Positions 60,001 through 64,000 of a stretch of 64,000 bases of DNA are shown one piece after another. The notes under the pieces were generated by a model. It was not told the origin of the DNA. It searched no databases and saw only the letters and a list, made by a program, of their open reading frames with translations. The first letter of the stretch is position 1, and every line of letters begins with the position of its first letter. Origin of the DNA: Gymnothorax reevesii (lineage: Eukaryota; Chordata; Actinopteri; Anguilliformes; Muraenidae); the NCBI GenBank assembly GCA_029721435.1, contig CM056573.1, positions 73,040,001 to 73,104,000 on the forward strand, written 5' to 3'. A program made the translations under genes and the position numbers.

Positions 60001-62259
60001 AACGCGAACGGGAACCAAGCCAAAGTCCTGATCTTAGACACAGTAAAAGTTATTTGGATGTGCTCAAGAAAGACCACCGAGTGGTTCAACCATTATGTCG
60101 AGAAGACAAGATCTCGGCCAAAAATTATGGCATGTATGATCGAAAATAAATGTTCTGGCATTGCATATAGTTGTCAAAACAATGACAAAATTAATATGCA
60201 CTGTAATCAAAGCTACAGGGGTTCCAACTAAATATTTGAGTGTGCGACTTTTTTTTTGGCCGGGCAGTGTAGTTTCAATATTTGAAATGTTATCTAAGAC
60301 ATTTTACATTTTTTTCCACAAAATTAACTTATTTCAAATTTTCTGGCTGCAGCAACTCTCAAAAAAGTTGGGACACAAACAAAAAAGGGCTGAAAAAGCA
60401 AGTAATATATAAAAGAATCAGCTGAAAGAACATTTAGTAAGTAATTAAGTTAACTGGCATGAGGTGTGTAACATGATTGGCAATAAAAGGGATGTCTCAG
60501 AGACGCTGAGTCTCTCAGAAGTTAAGATGGCCAGAGGCTCTTCAACCTGTGAAGGCTTGCGTAAACAAATTGTGGAATACTTTAAAAACAATGTTCCTCA
60601 ACTTCAAATTGCAAAGGCTTTGATGCTCTCATCATCAATAGTGCATAACATCATCTAAAGATTCAGATAAACTGGAAAAATCACTGTGCGTAAGGGAAAA
60701 GACCGAAGACCTTTACTGGATGCCCGTGATCTTCGGGCTCTCAGACACCACTCATCACTCACCGGCATGATTCTGTCATTGACATTACTAACTGGGCCCA
60801 GGAATACTTCAAGAAACCACTGTCGGTAAACACAGTCTGCCGTGCCATCCGCAGATGCCACCTAAAACTCTATCATGCAAAAAGGAAGCCATTGTTGAGC
60901 ATGATCCAGAAGTGCCGCTGTGTTCTGTGGGTAAAGGCTCATTTAAAATGGACTGTAGCAAAGTGGCAAAGCTACCCTCCTGGTATCAGCGTTCAGTTCA
61001 AAAGCCAGCATCTCTGATGGTATGGGTATGCATTAGTGCATATGGTGTGGGACACTTGCATGTTTTATAAAGCTGAATGATGAAAGGTATATAAAGGTTT
61101 TAGAGCAACATATACTCCCCTCGAGACGACATCTATTCCAGGGAAGGCCTTGTGTATTTCAGCAGGACAATGCAAAACCACATACTGCAGCTATTACAAC
61201 AGCATGGCTTTTTAGAAGAAGAGTCCGTGTGCTGAACTGGCCTGCCTGCAGTCCTGATCTTTCACCGATTCTGAACATTTGGCACATAATTAAATGAAAA
61301 GTCTCTCAAAGGAGACCCAAAACTCTCCAGCAGCTGGAAACCTGTATTAAATAAGTGTGGGATCAAATTCTAATGGCTAAACTCAAGCAACTGGTCTCCT
61401 CAATGCCCAGACGGCTCCACTCTGTGTTAAAAAGAAGAGGGGATGCTACACCATGGTAAACAGACCCCTGTCCCAACTTTTTTGAGACCTGTAGCAGCCA
61501 TCAAATTGGAAATGAGCTCATTCTGTGGATAAAATTGTAAAATTTTCAGTTTCAACATTTGCCATGTTATCTCTGTTCTATTGTGAATAAAATACTGGCT
61601 GGTGCGATTTGAAAGTCTTTGCGTTTTGATTTTATTGACAATTTACACTTTGTCCCAACTATTTCAGAAATGGGGCTGTATAAAAACAGAAAAAAACTGA
61701 AAATGCATCCATACTGCTGCTATAGCGTATTCTTTTTTCTGCGGTCGTTTTACGTTTGAAAGAATGGTCACCATTTCCATCTACTGCATTAGATTGGTCT
61801 GCACCACTGTTATCCTCTGAAATCCCCTAAGAGTTTTGTGGACTAAAAACTTCACTCACCCTTCCTGCAAGCAGGTGGGTATATAATGAGTGAATTTTAA
61901 TTTTTGGAGAAGTATCCCATTAAATGTGGTCAAACCCTTTGAGACTCTTGCAGTTCAGTCAGACACAGATGCCACTGGCCAGCAATCATCAATTCCAACA
62001 TTCAAAATGAGGGAATAAAACTGATTTATTAATAATGCAGTGTACCTTTAGGGACATCATCCAAACCACGGTACCAAGAGATGGGCAGGCCTGTGCTAGT
62101 AGTCCCCCTTCGGTATATCGGGTTGTCTTCGCAGCTGAACACCTGATTCTGCTCTCCAGTCAGAATTTGGGCCTGAACCTTGCTCAGCCAGGGACTGACT
62201 TCCACTAGGTGAACAGACGGGGATGTCCCACCCAGCACCGGCTGCAGCTGGCTGAATAC
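26840..62259 (-). CDS. ndufaf7: NDUFAF7 (MidA-type protein arginine methyltransferase), C-terminal six exons
   Basis: Six minus-strand exons (62259-62046, 49307-49249, 48888-48775, 44302-44159, 34355-34182, 27034-26840) join in phase to 900 nt: 299 residues plus a TGA stop, with no internal stop. The product matches the C-terminal two thirds of vertebrate NDUFAF7 (about 440 residues in human): [102 protein letters not shown], and a final [15 protein letters not shown]7 is a mitochondrial matrix SAM-dependent methyltransferase that dimethylates an arginine of NDUFS2 early in respiratory complex I assembly (family knowledge). The N-terminal roughly 140 residues, with the targeting peptide and glycine-rich SAM motif, were not found between 62260 and 64000 and presumably lie outside. 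Open phases and conserved motifs suggest a functional gene; the introns are unusually loaded with transposons. Confidence 0.95.
27155..28460 (-). mobile_element. Tc1-like element, family 3, ends degraded
   Basis: The minus strand carries the transposase of the family whose ends read CCCCAATTCCGAAATAGTTGGGAC. Here that terminus survives only partly at 27157-27180. N-terminal pieces near 28390 ([13 protein letters not shown]), [20 protein letters not shown], then [39 protein letters not shown] and [13 protein letters not shown] follow in order. The first catalytic Asp is replaced by Gly (PGE for SDE); the second Asp and the Glu remain. The high-coordinate terminal repeat is missing. The low-coordinate end is about 120 bp from the last NDUFAF7 exon. 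Confidence 0.85.
28529..30010 (+). mobile_element. Tc1-like element, family 4
   Basis: CTGATGGACTTTAGAAACTT at the left and the complement of CTGATGGACTTTAAAAACTT at the right are flanked by TA (28527-28528, 30011-30012). The plus strand reads [11 protein letters not shown] (near 29265, first Asp), [29 protein letters not shown] (29545, second Asp) and [20 protein letters not shown] (29638, Glu). The pieces are spread over frames, with stops after SDESRF and near 29530, so the transposase is dead though all three acidic residues are present. Length is 1482 bp. Confidence 0.88.
30011..30370. other. No recognised feature
   Basis: Intronic sequence with short open frames only. Confidence 0.5.
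30371..30482 (-). repeat. Hairpin-capped repeat head (AGCTCGCCGG type)
   Basis: Minus strand: TAGCTCGCCGGGAC pairs with GTCCGGAGAGCTA, followed by TCGTCTTACCCCCGGCGTCC. A second GCTCGCCGG word lies at 30391 with an AGTTGTCAGAAAGACAAC hairpin beside it (30370-30388). The outer flank is A-rich (AAAAATAAAC). Confidence 0.65.
30483..31634. other. Intronic DNA, no recognised gene
   Basis: AT-rich, with a C-rich run at 31387-31407 (CCCCCAAAAACCCCCCC). Many TTAGCTAGC-like words. No element ends were identified. Confidence 0.5.
31635..33245 (-). mobile_element. Tc1-like element, family 2, longer copy
   Basis: TA flanks both ends (31633-31634, 33246-33247). The termini CACTGCCCTCCATAATTAAT and the complement CAGCGCCCTCCATAATTATT pair. 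It is 1611 bp, about 200 bp longer than the copy at 18593 because of an extra AT-rich segment (about 33045-33210) bracketed by two GGGTGCCAATAATT words near the right end. Confidence 0.92.
31810..32865 (-). pseudogene. Tc1-like transposase (family 2) lacking the first catalytic Asp
   Basis: It starts [15 protein letters not shown] at 32865. At the first catalytic site the frame reads [12 protein letters not shown], where the copy at 18593 has DETKIEL, so Asp has become Gly. Then [40 protein letters not shown] and SPDLTPI. An extra T at about 32040 shifts the frame exactly at the IENLW motif, and a stop follows where WSELK should be. It is doubly inactivated. Confidence 0.9.
33905..34053 (-). 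repeat. Two hairpin-capped repeat heads in tandem (AGCTTAC type)
   Basis: Minus strand: TTAGCTTACTGGCCCAATGG pairs with GGGCAGATAAGCTA (34015-34048), followed by ATGTCGTTTTTTGCCCGTCG. A decayed second copy lies at 33950-33985 (CCTATTGGCTCATAAAGCCAG). The outer flank is AAAAATAAAG. The head ends 129 bp from an NDUFAF7 exon. Confidence 0.65.
34182..34355 (-). CDS. ndufaf7: NDUFAF7 exon with [13 protein letters not shown] motif
   Basis: Acceptor TTTCTTTCTCAAAG (to 34356) and donor CAG/GTGGGC (34181). The 174 nt (58 codons, phase 0) encode [20 protein letters not shown], the segment [20 protein letters not shown], and [12 protein letters not shown], all close to human NDUFAF7. A Tc1-like element (34432-38034) starts only 77 bp upstream of this exon. 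Confidence 0.96.
36434..36628 (+). pseudogene. Fragment like the Cys-rich C-terminal domain of P2X7-like proteins
   Basis: The frame contains [18 protein letters not shown] followed by DVALFKMK. This fits the pattern C-x-M-x-x-x-P-x-F-x-x-V-C-L-x-x-x-V-L of the P2RX7-like domain found in many dispersed fish and invertebrate proteins, some of them in repeats. The expected downstream AYRQF block is missing: a TGA follows NRPVDLL. The upstream part ([12 protein letters not shown]) is unlike the family. Only about 30 residues support the call. Confidence 0.4.
37440..37700 (+). repeat. Retroposon 3'-end type repeat
   Basis: GAGGATGGGCTTCTCCACTA, GGGTTCCTCTTGAGATTTCT, TTTTCCACCACTGTTTGAGG and the end AAAAGCGCAATACAAATAAA match the 3' tail of a very common fish LINE/SINE type (usually ending AGCGCTATACAAATAAA). 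The 5' part is absent. Confidence 0.6.
38872..40510. repeat. Tandem repeat (GGATGTAATCAA...GACCTTTT...AGGTCAAGG), split
   Basis: Similar units at about 39155-39260, 39295-39440 and 40295-40465 share GTAATCAANGAAACA, TGACCTTTT and CCAGGTCAAGG-like words, and end in (GACA)n at 40470-40490. The hairpin-capped element 39463-40290 lies between the second and third units. Confidence 0.55.
39463..40290 (-). repeat. Hairpin-capped repeat with about 310-bp tandem units (AGCTCACCTGAC type)
   Basis: Minus strand: TTAGCTCACCTGACGACGAA with TCAGATGAGCT forms the stem-loop (40262-40290). A TTCGTCGTCGTCGTTCGTCG stretch follows, then two full and one partial unit of about 310 bp (40200-39489). The units contain GCCAAGTAGTTTCGGAGAAG-like and ATGGCCGCCGTGGCNGCCAT words. 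At the left edge AGCTCACCTGACCA recurs in inverted orientation, so here both ends carry the hairpin word. The A-rich flank is AAAAATGG. Confidence 0.65.
41160..41211. repeat. CA-rich simple repeat
   Basis: ACACACACAAACACACGCAC and neighbouring CA-rich sequence. Confidence 0.7.
41212..42345 (-). pseudogene. Tc1-like element, family 5, with a transposase that lost two catalytic residues
   Basis: The low-coordinate end near 41213 reads AGTTAATTATTCAACCCCCA. On the minus strand: [20 protein letters not shown] (near 42000, first Asp intact), [20 protein letters not shown] (second catalytic Asp replaced by Lys) and LNPIKNF in place of PIENL (Glu to Lys), then [20 protein letters not shown] and a stop. 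Frameshifts separate the blocks. The high-coordinate terminus was not defined. Confidence 0.75.
42355..42730. other. Unassigned repeat-like intronic sequence
   Basis: Words such as TTGAGCATCTTGGCCTGTAG and ATCGAACTCGGGCTAGATCT look like minisatellite or satellite units, but no second copy was found in the window. No gene. Confidence 0.4.
42733..43332 (+). mobile_element. Tc1-like element, family 3, 3' half, dead lineage
   Basis: It begins mid-gene at the MNAERxIKVLE region and continues through [16 protein letters not shown] (second Asp), then [20 protein letters not shown] and a TGA. The Glu of IENIW is Leu here. It ends with the family terminus (CAACTATTTCGGAATTGGGG) and TA. The 5' half is absent. 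Its defects are shared with the copy at 60270-61678. Confidence 0.88.
43610..44020. other. Intronic DNA, nothing recognised
   Basis: Short open frames only. Confidence 0.5.
44159..44302 (-). CDS. ndufaf7: NDUFAF7 exon with DYGHDG motif
   Basis: Acceptor TTGCCCACCATTCAG (to 44303) and a strong donor AGG/GTAAGC (44158). The 144 nt (48 codons, phase 0 at both ends) encode [19 protein letters not shown], then the region [20 protein letters not shown]. The GGxxxxxDYG block is a conserved part of the MidA fold. Introns of 4.5 kb (5') and 9.8 kb (3') flank it. Confidence 0.95.
44430..48760. other. Intron of NDUFAF7 with few recognisable repeats
   Basis: This 4.3-kb stretch is the least transposon-marked part of the gene. 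I see an inverted repeat (47856-47882 TCTTTACTGAGGGATTGAAA against 47952-47978), an A-rich run at 47287-47315, C-rich runs at 47468-47498 (CCCCCCCAAAAACCCC), and short open frames (46994-47374, 47531-47884) that I do not recognise. Confidence 0.5.
48775..48888 (-). CDS. ndufaf7: NDUFAF7 exon KTKQGWRE...STLIQ
   Basis: Acceptor GCTGTTGAG (to 48889) and donor CAG/GTTTGA (48774). The 114 nt (38 codons, phase 0 both ends) read [17 protein letters not shown] followed by [21 protein letters not shown] split over the rest. This corresponds to the human segment around GWREVFVDIDP and LRFVLAP. The intron on its 5' side is only 360 bp, the one short intron in the visible gene. Confidence 0.94.
49249..49307 (-). 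CDS. ndufaf7: NDUFAF7 59-nt microexon-like exon
   Basis: Acceptor TCCATTTAG (to 49308) and donor CAG/GTAAAT (49248). The 59 nt complete the split Gly codon and encode [27 protein letters not shown] is a hallmark of the MidA/NDUFAF7 family. The upstream intron is about 12.7 kb, and a 125-bp palindrome (49351-49475) sits only 44 nt upstream of this acceptor, in the zone where the branch point would be expected. Confidence 0.93.
49351..49475. repeat. 125-bp near-perfect palindrome
   Basis: TAAGCCCC, then GTGGGTTACAGTGATTCTAC, ACAGCAGAGGGG and CTAAGGC at the left are mirrored by the complement on the right (GCCTTAG, CCCCTCCGCCGT, GTAGAATCACTGTAACCCAC, GGGGCTTA), with a small centre at ACGACGCG. 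It looks like a short foldback element. A related word AAGTGGGTTACACTGATTTT occurs at 51461. The palindrome ends 44 nt from the NDUFAF7 exon at 49307. Confidence 0.85.
49513..50088. repeat. Three related repeat units, about 90-180 bp
   Basis: Copies at about 49517-49692, 49788-49892 and 49905-50085 share AACACACAAGAAAAAAAAATC, GAGACCTATTCATTCTTCCA and CCAAGCA; the first and third also share TTTTTCATCTAGTGCCAT. They are separated by short unrelated or truncated sequence. Origin unknown. Confidence 0.7.
50100..51260 (-). pseudogene. Crypton-like (DUF3504/KIAA1958-type) tyrosine recombinase remnant
   Basis: Minus strand in order: [20 protein letters not shown] (51210), [20 protein letters not shown] and [18 protein letters not shown] (51054-50880), CPMAS and [15 protein letters not shown] (about 50830-50730), then after a repeat insertion [39 protein letters not shown] and ARQIISVTG (50386-50225), LQLYWHP and SNILAS. 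These match the catalytic domain shared by Crypton-derived KIAA1958, KCTD1, QRICH1 and ZMYM-type proteins: first Arg in [12 protein letters not shown] as the HxxR motif, and LYW with the Tyr. The expected GH after SVTG is GL, and stops occur at about 51095, 50820 and 50214, so it is inactive. A hairpin-capped repeat (50520-50698) splits it. Confidence 0.75.
50520..50698 (-). repeat. Hairpin-capped repeat inserted in the Crypton-like gene
   Basis: Minus strand: TTATCCCCCGCCAACACGAA with GTGGGAGGGGGATA forms the head (50663-50698). Then come ATAGGTTTGACCTCCGTCCG and a (GGAC)n stretch (50610-50655) and CAGAAACTACTACAGATACA. The outer flank is an (ATA)n-type A-rich tail (ATAATAATAATAAAAG). It interrupts the recombinase reading between its [10 protein letters not shown] and PMGVNF blocks. 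Confidence 0.75.
51671..51980 (-). pseudogene. LINE reverse-transcriptase fragment
   Basis: The frame reads [20 protein letters not shown] then [32 protein letters not shown] and [25 protein letters not shown] and YADD are RT motifs, but the piece is only about 100 residues. It differs from the RT at 16046-17060. A small insertion (LSQFI) interrupts the usual VLFxxYVDEL. Clade unknown. Confidence 0.75.
52493..56019 (-). mobile_element. Nearly full-length L2-type LINE
   Basis: The 3' end lies at low coordinates, with a TTATTATTATT-type tail (52493-52516 as (AAT)n on the plus strand) preceded by the L2-like 3' sequence (ATTTATATGGCGCCTTTCTT). The 5' end is near 56019, where the interrupted host repeat resumes in phase. 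Its length of about 3.5 kb includes 5' leader, endonuclease and reverse transcriptase, so little is missing. Confidence 0.85.
52670..55758 (-). pseudogene. L2-type LINE ORF2: APE endonuclease and reverse transcriptase, frameshifted
   Basis: From 55758: [20 protein letters not shown] and [14 protein letters not shown] (APE Asn and Glu motifs), then a broken stretch to 54981. A 328-codon open frame (54981-53995) follows with [30 protein letters not shown] (catalytic region S/T-D-H) and the RT fingers ([16 protein letters not shown]). After a frameshift near 54010: [88 protein letters not shown], and the C-terminal [20 protein letters not shown] and [20 protein letters not shown], with a TAA at 52672-52670. 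Domain order is complete; stops and frameshifts make it inactive. Confidence 0.88.
56526..57210. other. Intronic DNA with T-rich runs
   Basis: 56890-56940 holds long T runs between AAGTACATGTACCTCGTTCC and CTTTTACTCTACTACATTCA, words typical of a common teleost MITE (AAAAGTACTTTTACTC type). Its ends were not defined. The open frame from 57063 is not recognised. Confidence 0.4.
57341..57607 (+). pseudogene. N-terminal fragment of an unknown Cys-containing element protein
   Basis: The 88-codon frame includes [40 protein letters not shown] and [10 protein letters not shown] then stop. The CxxC (CFLC) with a later C in LFVCR suggests the start of a zinc-binding domain. I recall similar ICxLC...GKSxLD...LFxCR starts in repeated fish and cnidarian proteins of unknown function, but cannot name the family. 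The frame stops where the two gene fragments meet, consistent with an internal deletion. Confidence 0.5.
57640..58266 (-). pseudogene. RecQ-type DEAH helicase, N-terminal fragment
   Basis: The minus-strand frame from 58266 (beginning inside the inverted repeat) reads [20 protein letters not shown] then AMNNLVIQT and a TAA at 58005-58003. The same frame continues with [20 protein letters not shown] (Walker A, helicase motif I) and [20 protein letters not shown] (motif Ia). After a frameshift near 57745 come FSNIVYGSPE-like sequence ([15 protein letters not shown]) and AVAVDEAH (motif II). The order and the QEQ motif ahead of motif I are those of RecQ helicases. It ends just after DEAH; the second RecA domain, RQC and HRDC are absent. 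It converges tail-to-tail with the plus-strand fragment. Confidence 0.8.
58284..59555. other. Intronic DNA, no recognised gene
   Basis: Open frames are short. An A run lies at 59235-59249. GGGGCGGGCCTCGG and neighbouring GC-rich words at 58818-58870 may be MITE sequence. Nothing was identified. Confidence 0.4.
59560..60000. repeat. Two-unit tandem repeat, about 128 bp, with (GACA)n
   Basis: ATGGACAGACAGAC ... AAAAGGCACCA ... GCAGGACATGAGTAG ... AAGTATGCAAAG occurs at 59747-59820 and again at 59877-59955 with the same order. The units contain short (CAGA)n runs. Non-coding. Confidence 0.7.
60270..61678 (+). mobile_element. Tc1-like element, family 3, dead copy lacking the first catalytic site
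   Basis: It starts [20 protein letters not shown] and [20 protein letters not shown] (60521-60658), then a [22 protein letters not shown] is followed by stop-ridden sequence. A deletion joins AKWQS-type sequence (60955) directly to [17 protein letters not shown], removing the SDE catalytic segment. The rest reads [20 protein letters not shown] (second Asp) and [11 protein letters not shown] plus TGA (Glu to Leu). The right terminus and TA are at 61678-61680; the left terminal repeat is eroded. Confidence 0.88.
61681..62030. other. Short intronic stretch, nothing recognised
   Basis: Between the Tc1-like copy and the NDUFAF7 exon at 62046. Confidence 0.5.
62046..62259 (-). CDS. ndufaf7: NDUFAF7 exon (first one visible)
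   Basis: On the minus strand the acceptor is a pyrimidine-rich TTCCCTTTTCTGCCAG ending at 62260, and the donor is AAAG/GTACAC at 62045. The exon reads [11 protein letters not shown], then [18 protein letters not shown], then [13 protein letters not shown], matching the human stretch that starts VFSQLGSVL. It begins in phase 0 and ends after the first base of a Gly codon that the next exon completes. The preceding exon, encoding the GxGxG SAM motif in relatives, is not visible to the right within the window. Confidence 0.95.
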
Positions 62260-62280
62260 CTGGCAGAAAAGGGAACCAAG

Positions 62281-63000
62281 TCAATGCCAGCCTATGGGAA
62301 GTGATTGTTTAACTTTTTACCAACCAGTGACGCATATATGCCTTACTAAATGCCTACCTGTAATCCTTAGTGATGCATTGTAGTGCTGCTAATACCCCCC
62401 TTTGAAATCCCAGTGATGCCTTGATGTACAGGCTTTCGCCTGGCATGAATGCCTAGTGATATTTATGTACATCGTGAAAGAATGCCGATTAGAGAAAAGC
62501 CGGGAAATTCCCCTTCTAGCAACCAATCACAATTGTGTTTTGAAATGTGTTGTAATGGGGTTTTCCTACTTGATATTCAAATAGTAATTTCAAGTGGTTA
62601 CACAAGGTGGTTTTTGCGGAACCCCCCCATGATCGATTTTGACCCGTATCCAGCAAACCACTTTTAATGGCTGCCAATTTAAATGTAGAGAGTGATTCCA
62701 TTGAAAACTTTCCAAGGTTTTAGCTTTAAAACCTTTAGCTTTAGCTTTTTTAGATTTCGAGGAATGATCTGTTGCTGTGGACCTGGGATCTGACATATCA
62801 GTGTCCCCTATGCCAACCTCCAAAAACCGACTACGAACTTAAGAGTTACCAGTCGTTTGATGCAGACGAGACAGAGACGGTATGGAACAAGAGACTGTCT
62901 CCACTTGACATCGCTCCTTATGTCAAGACAGCCGGGACGATTTCGCTCAATCAGCTGGTCGTGTTTACCCCCAAACTGTGAATAGGCCTTTAAGACAGCT
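62281..63000. other. Upstream intron of NDUFAF7, no exon found
   Basis: I looked on the minus strand for the preceding NDUFAF7 exon (VELGPGRG-type SAM motif) and did not find it. A minus frame 62823-62590 (MSDPRSTATDHSSKSKKAKA) and a plus frame 62772-62981 are unrecognised. Confidence 0.45.
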
Positions 63001-63008
63001 CATTTTTA

Positions 63009-63710
63009 GCTCCCAGAGCTCGCAGTGTGGGAGCTATGGTATCGGGCTATGTCTGTGCATGTGTGCATCCGTCAACACATTTTGCTTTATCTCAACAACG
63101 ATTTCAGTTACAGGCTCCTAATTTTTTCTGGACATGCATCTCATGAAGGCCTATAAATCACGTGCCTAAAGGTGACCTTGGCCTACTTTTTTCAGGCCAT
63201 TGGCCAAAAAATATCACCAAAAACTTCAACATTTTGCTTTATCTCATCAAAATTTCAGTTACAGGCTTCCAATTTTACTGGACATGCATCCCATAAAGGC
63301 CTACAAACGATGTGCCTAAAGGTGACTTTGCCCTATTTTTCAAGGTCACTGGCCTATAAATATCATCATAAACTTCAACATTTTGCTTTAACTCATCAAC
63401 TAGTTCACTTACAGGCTCCTAATTTCTGCTGGACATGCATCTCATAAAGTCCTATAAATGACGTGCCTAAAGGTGAACTTGGTCTATTTTTTCAAGGTCA
63501 CTGGCCAAAAATATAACCAAAAACAACAACAATTTGCTCCATCTTATCAATATTTTCTGTAACAGGCTACTAATTAGCTACCGTCGCCTGAGTGGCACGG
63601 GAGCTATGGTATCGGGCTCCATCCATGCGTGCATCCACCCATGCGTGCGTCCGTTAACAAAAACTTCCACATCTTATTTATCTTAAGGGCTGGAGCTTCT
63701 GGGGCCACCA
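63009..63710 (+). repeat. Hairpin-capped repeat with four about 150-bp units, second head following
   Basis: The head TTTTAGCTCCCAGAGCTCGC with GTGTGGGAGCTATGG (63007-63043) precedes ATCGGGCTATGTCTGTGCAT. Units follow at about 63075, 63226, 63377 and 63528, each with CATTTTGCTTTATCTCA, TTACAGGCTCCTAATTT, CTGGACATGCATCTCAT and GTGCCTAAAGGTGA. A second head (TAGCTACCGTCGCC with GGCACGGGAGCTATGG, TATCGGGCTCCATCCATGCG) starts at 63577, so the cap is repeated downstream of the array. Confidence 0.75.
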
Positions 63711-64000
63711 GTACCCTGTATTACAGACTTCAGTAAAGTCAAAGACGGGCGGTAAACAGAGCTACAGTCTCGGTCTCAGGGAAGCATCACAAATATGCTG
63801 ATTTATAACAACCTCTGATAACCATAGAAACCTAACAGCGACTGGCATGACAAATGCAAACTGACAGATGCAATGACATGACTAGCTAAAACATGATGGG
63901 TGACATTTAGGTCGTCAACGTCCTAATTTGTGGTTTCATCCAATTTTATGAATAACCAGTGGTTTTCATCCGAAATGGTTCTTGAGAGCTAAACTGAGTT

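Noticed and set aside
62590..62823. Minus-strand frame MSDPRSTATDHSSKSKKAKA... as an upstream NDUFAF7 exon
   Set aside because: It does not resemble the expected SAM-motif exon and lacks fitting splice sites and phase.

Overview
The window looks like a piece of a ray-finned (probably teleost) fish genome. The one host gene I recognise is split by introns of up to 12.7 kb, and nearly everything else is transposable-element sequence of fish type: several Tc1-like families, hAT, PIF-Harbinger-like and TTAA-type DNA elements, L2/CR1-, L1- and other non-LTR retrotransposons, a gypsy-type gag, and a Crypton-like tyrosine recombinase. I saw no bacterial-style operons, rRNA, tRNA or CRISPR.

Host gene: six consecutive exons on the minus strand (62259 down to 26840) give an uninterrupted 299-residue C-terminal part of NDUFAF7 (MidA-type mitochondrial arginine methyltransferase, complex I assembly factor). 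All six exons have AG/GT splice borders, phases match at every junction, and the reading ends at a TGA at 26840. The N-terminal exons (targeting peptide and the first SAM-binding motif) are not seen and should lie beyond the right edge. Everything between about 27 and 62 kb is therefore intron.

Layout. 1-3.9 kb: a satellite-like element split by a 2-kb inverted-repeat transposon (itself carrying a Harbinger-like element), then a second satellite split by a hAT element, then a CR1/L2 LINE end. 3.9-7.7 kb: a MITE holding a Tc1-like element, an RT fragment, a truncated Tc1-like copy and a gypsy gag with one in-frame stop. 8.8-14.2 kb: a 2.6-kb Harbinger-like element and a 2.5-kb TTAA-flanked element side by side inside a third inverted repeat. 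14.5-17.1 kb: L1 and another LINE. 17.9-23.9 kb: MITEs, a Tc1-like copy, and long low-complexity fish repeats. 26.8-38 kb: last two NDUFAF7 exons amid five Tc1-like copies. 38-43.6 kb: a large inverted-repeat element whose ends are minisatellites. 44-49.3 kb: three exons, mostly quiet introns. 49.3-51.3 kb: a 125-bp palindrome and a Crypton-like recombinase remnant. 52.2-56.5 kb: a nearly full-length L2-type LINE inside a tandem repeat. 57.2-58.3 kb: a transposon with 80-bp perfect terminal inverted repeats enclosing two convergent gene fragments, one of a RecQ-type helicase. 60.2-63.7 kb: a dead Tc1-like copy, the first visible NDUFAF7 exon and another hairpin-capped tandem repeat.

The two most interesting signals are the RecQ-bearing inverted-repeat element, and a recurring architecture seen at about nine places: a terminal stem-loop flanked by an A-rich tail on one side and a CGTCC-rich stretch plus 130-310 bp tandem units on the other, in families that otherwise share little sequence.
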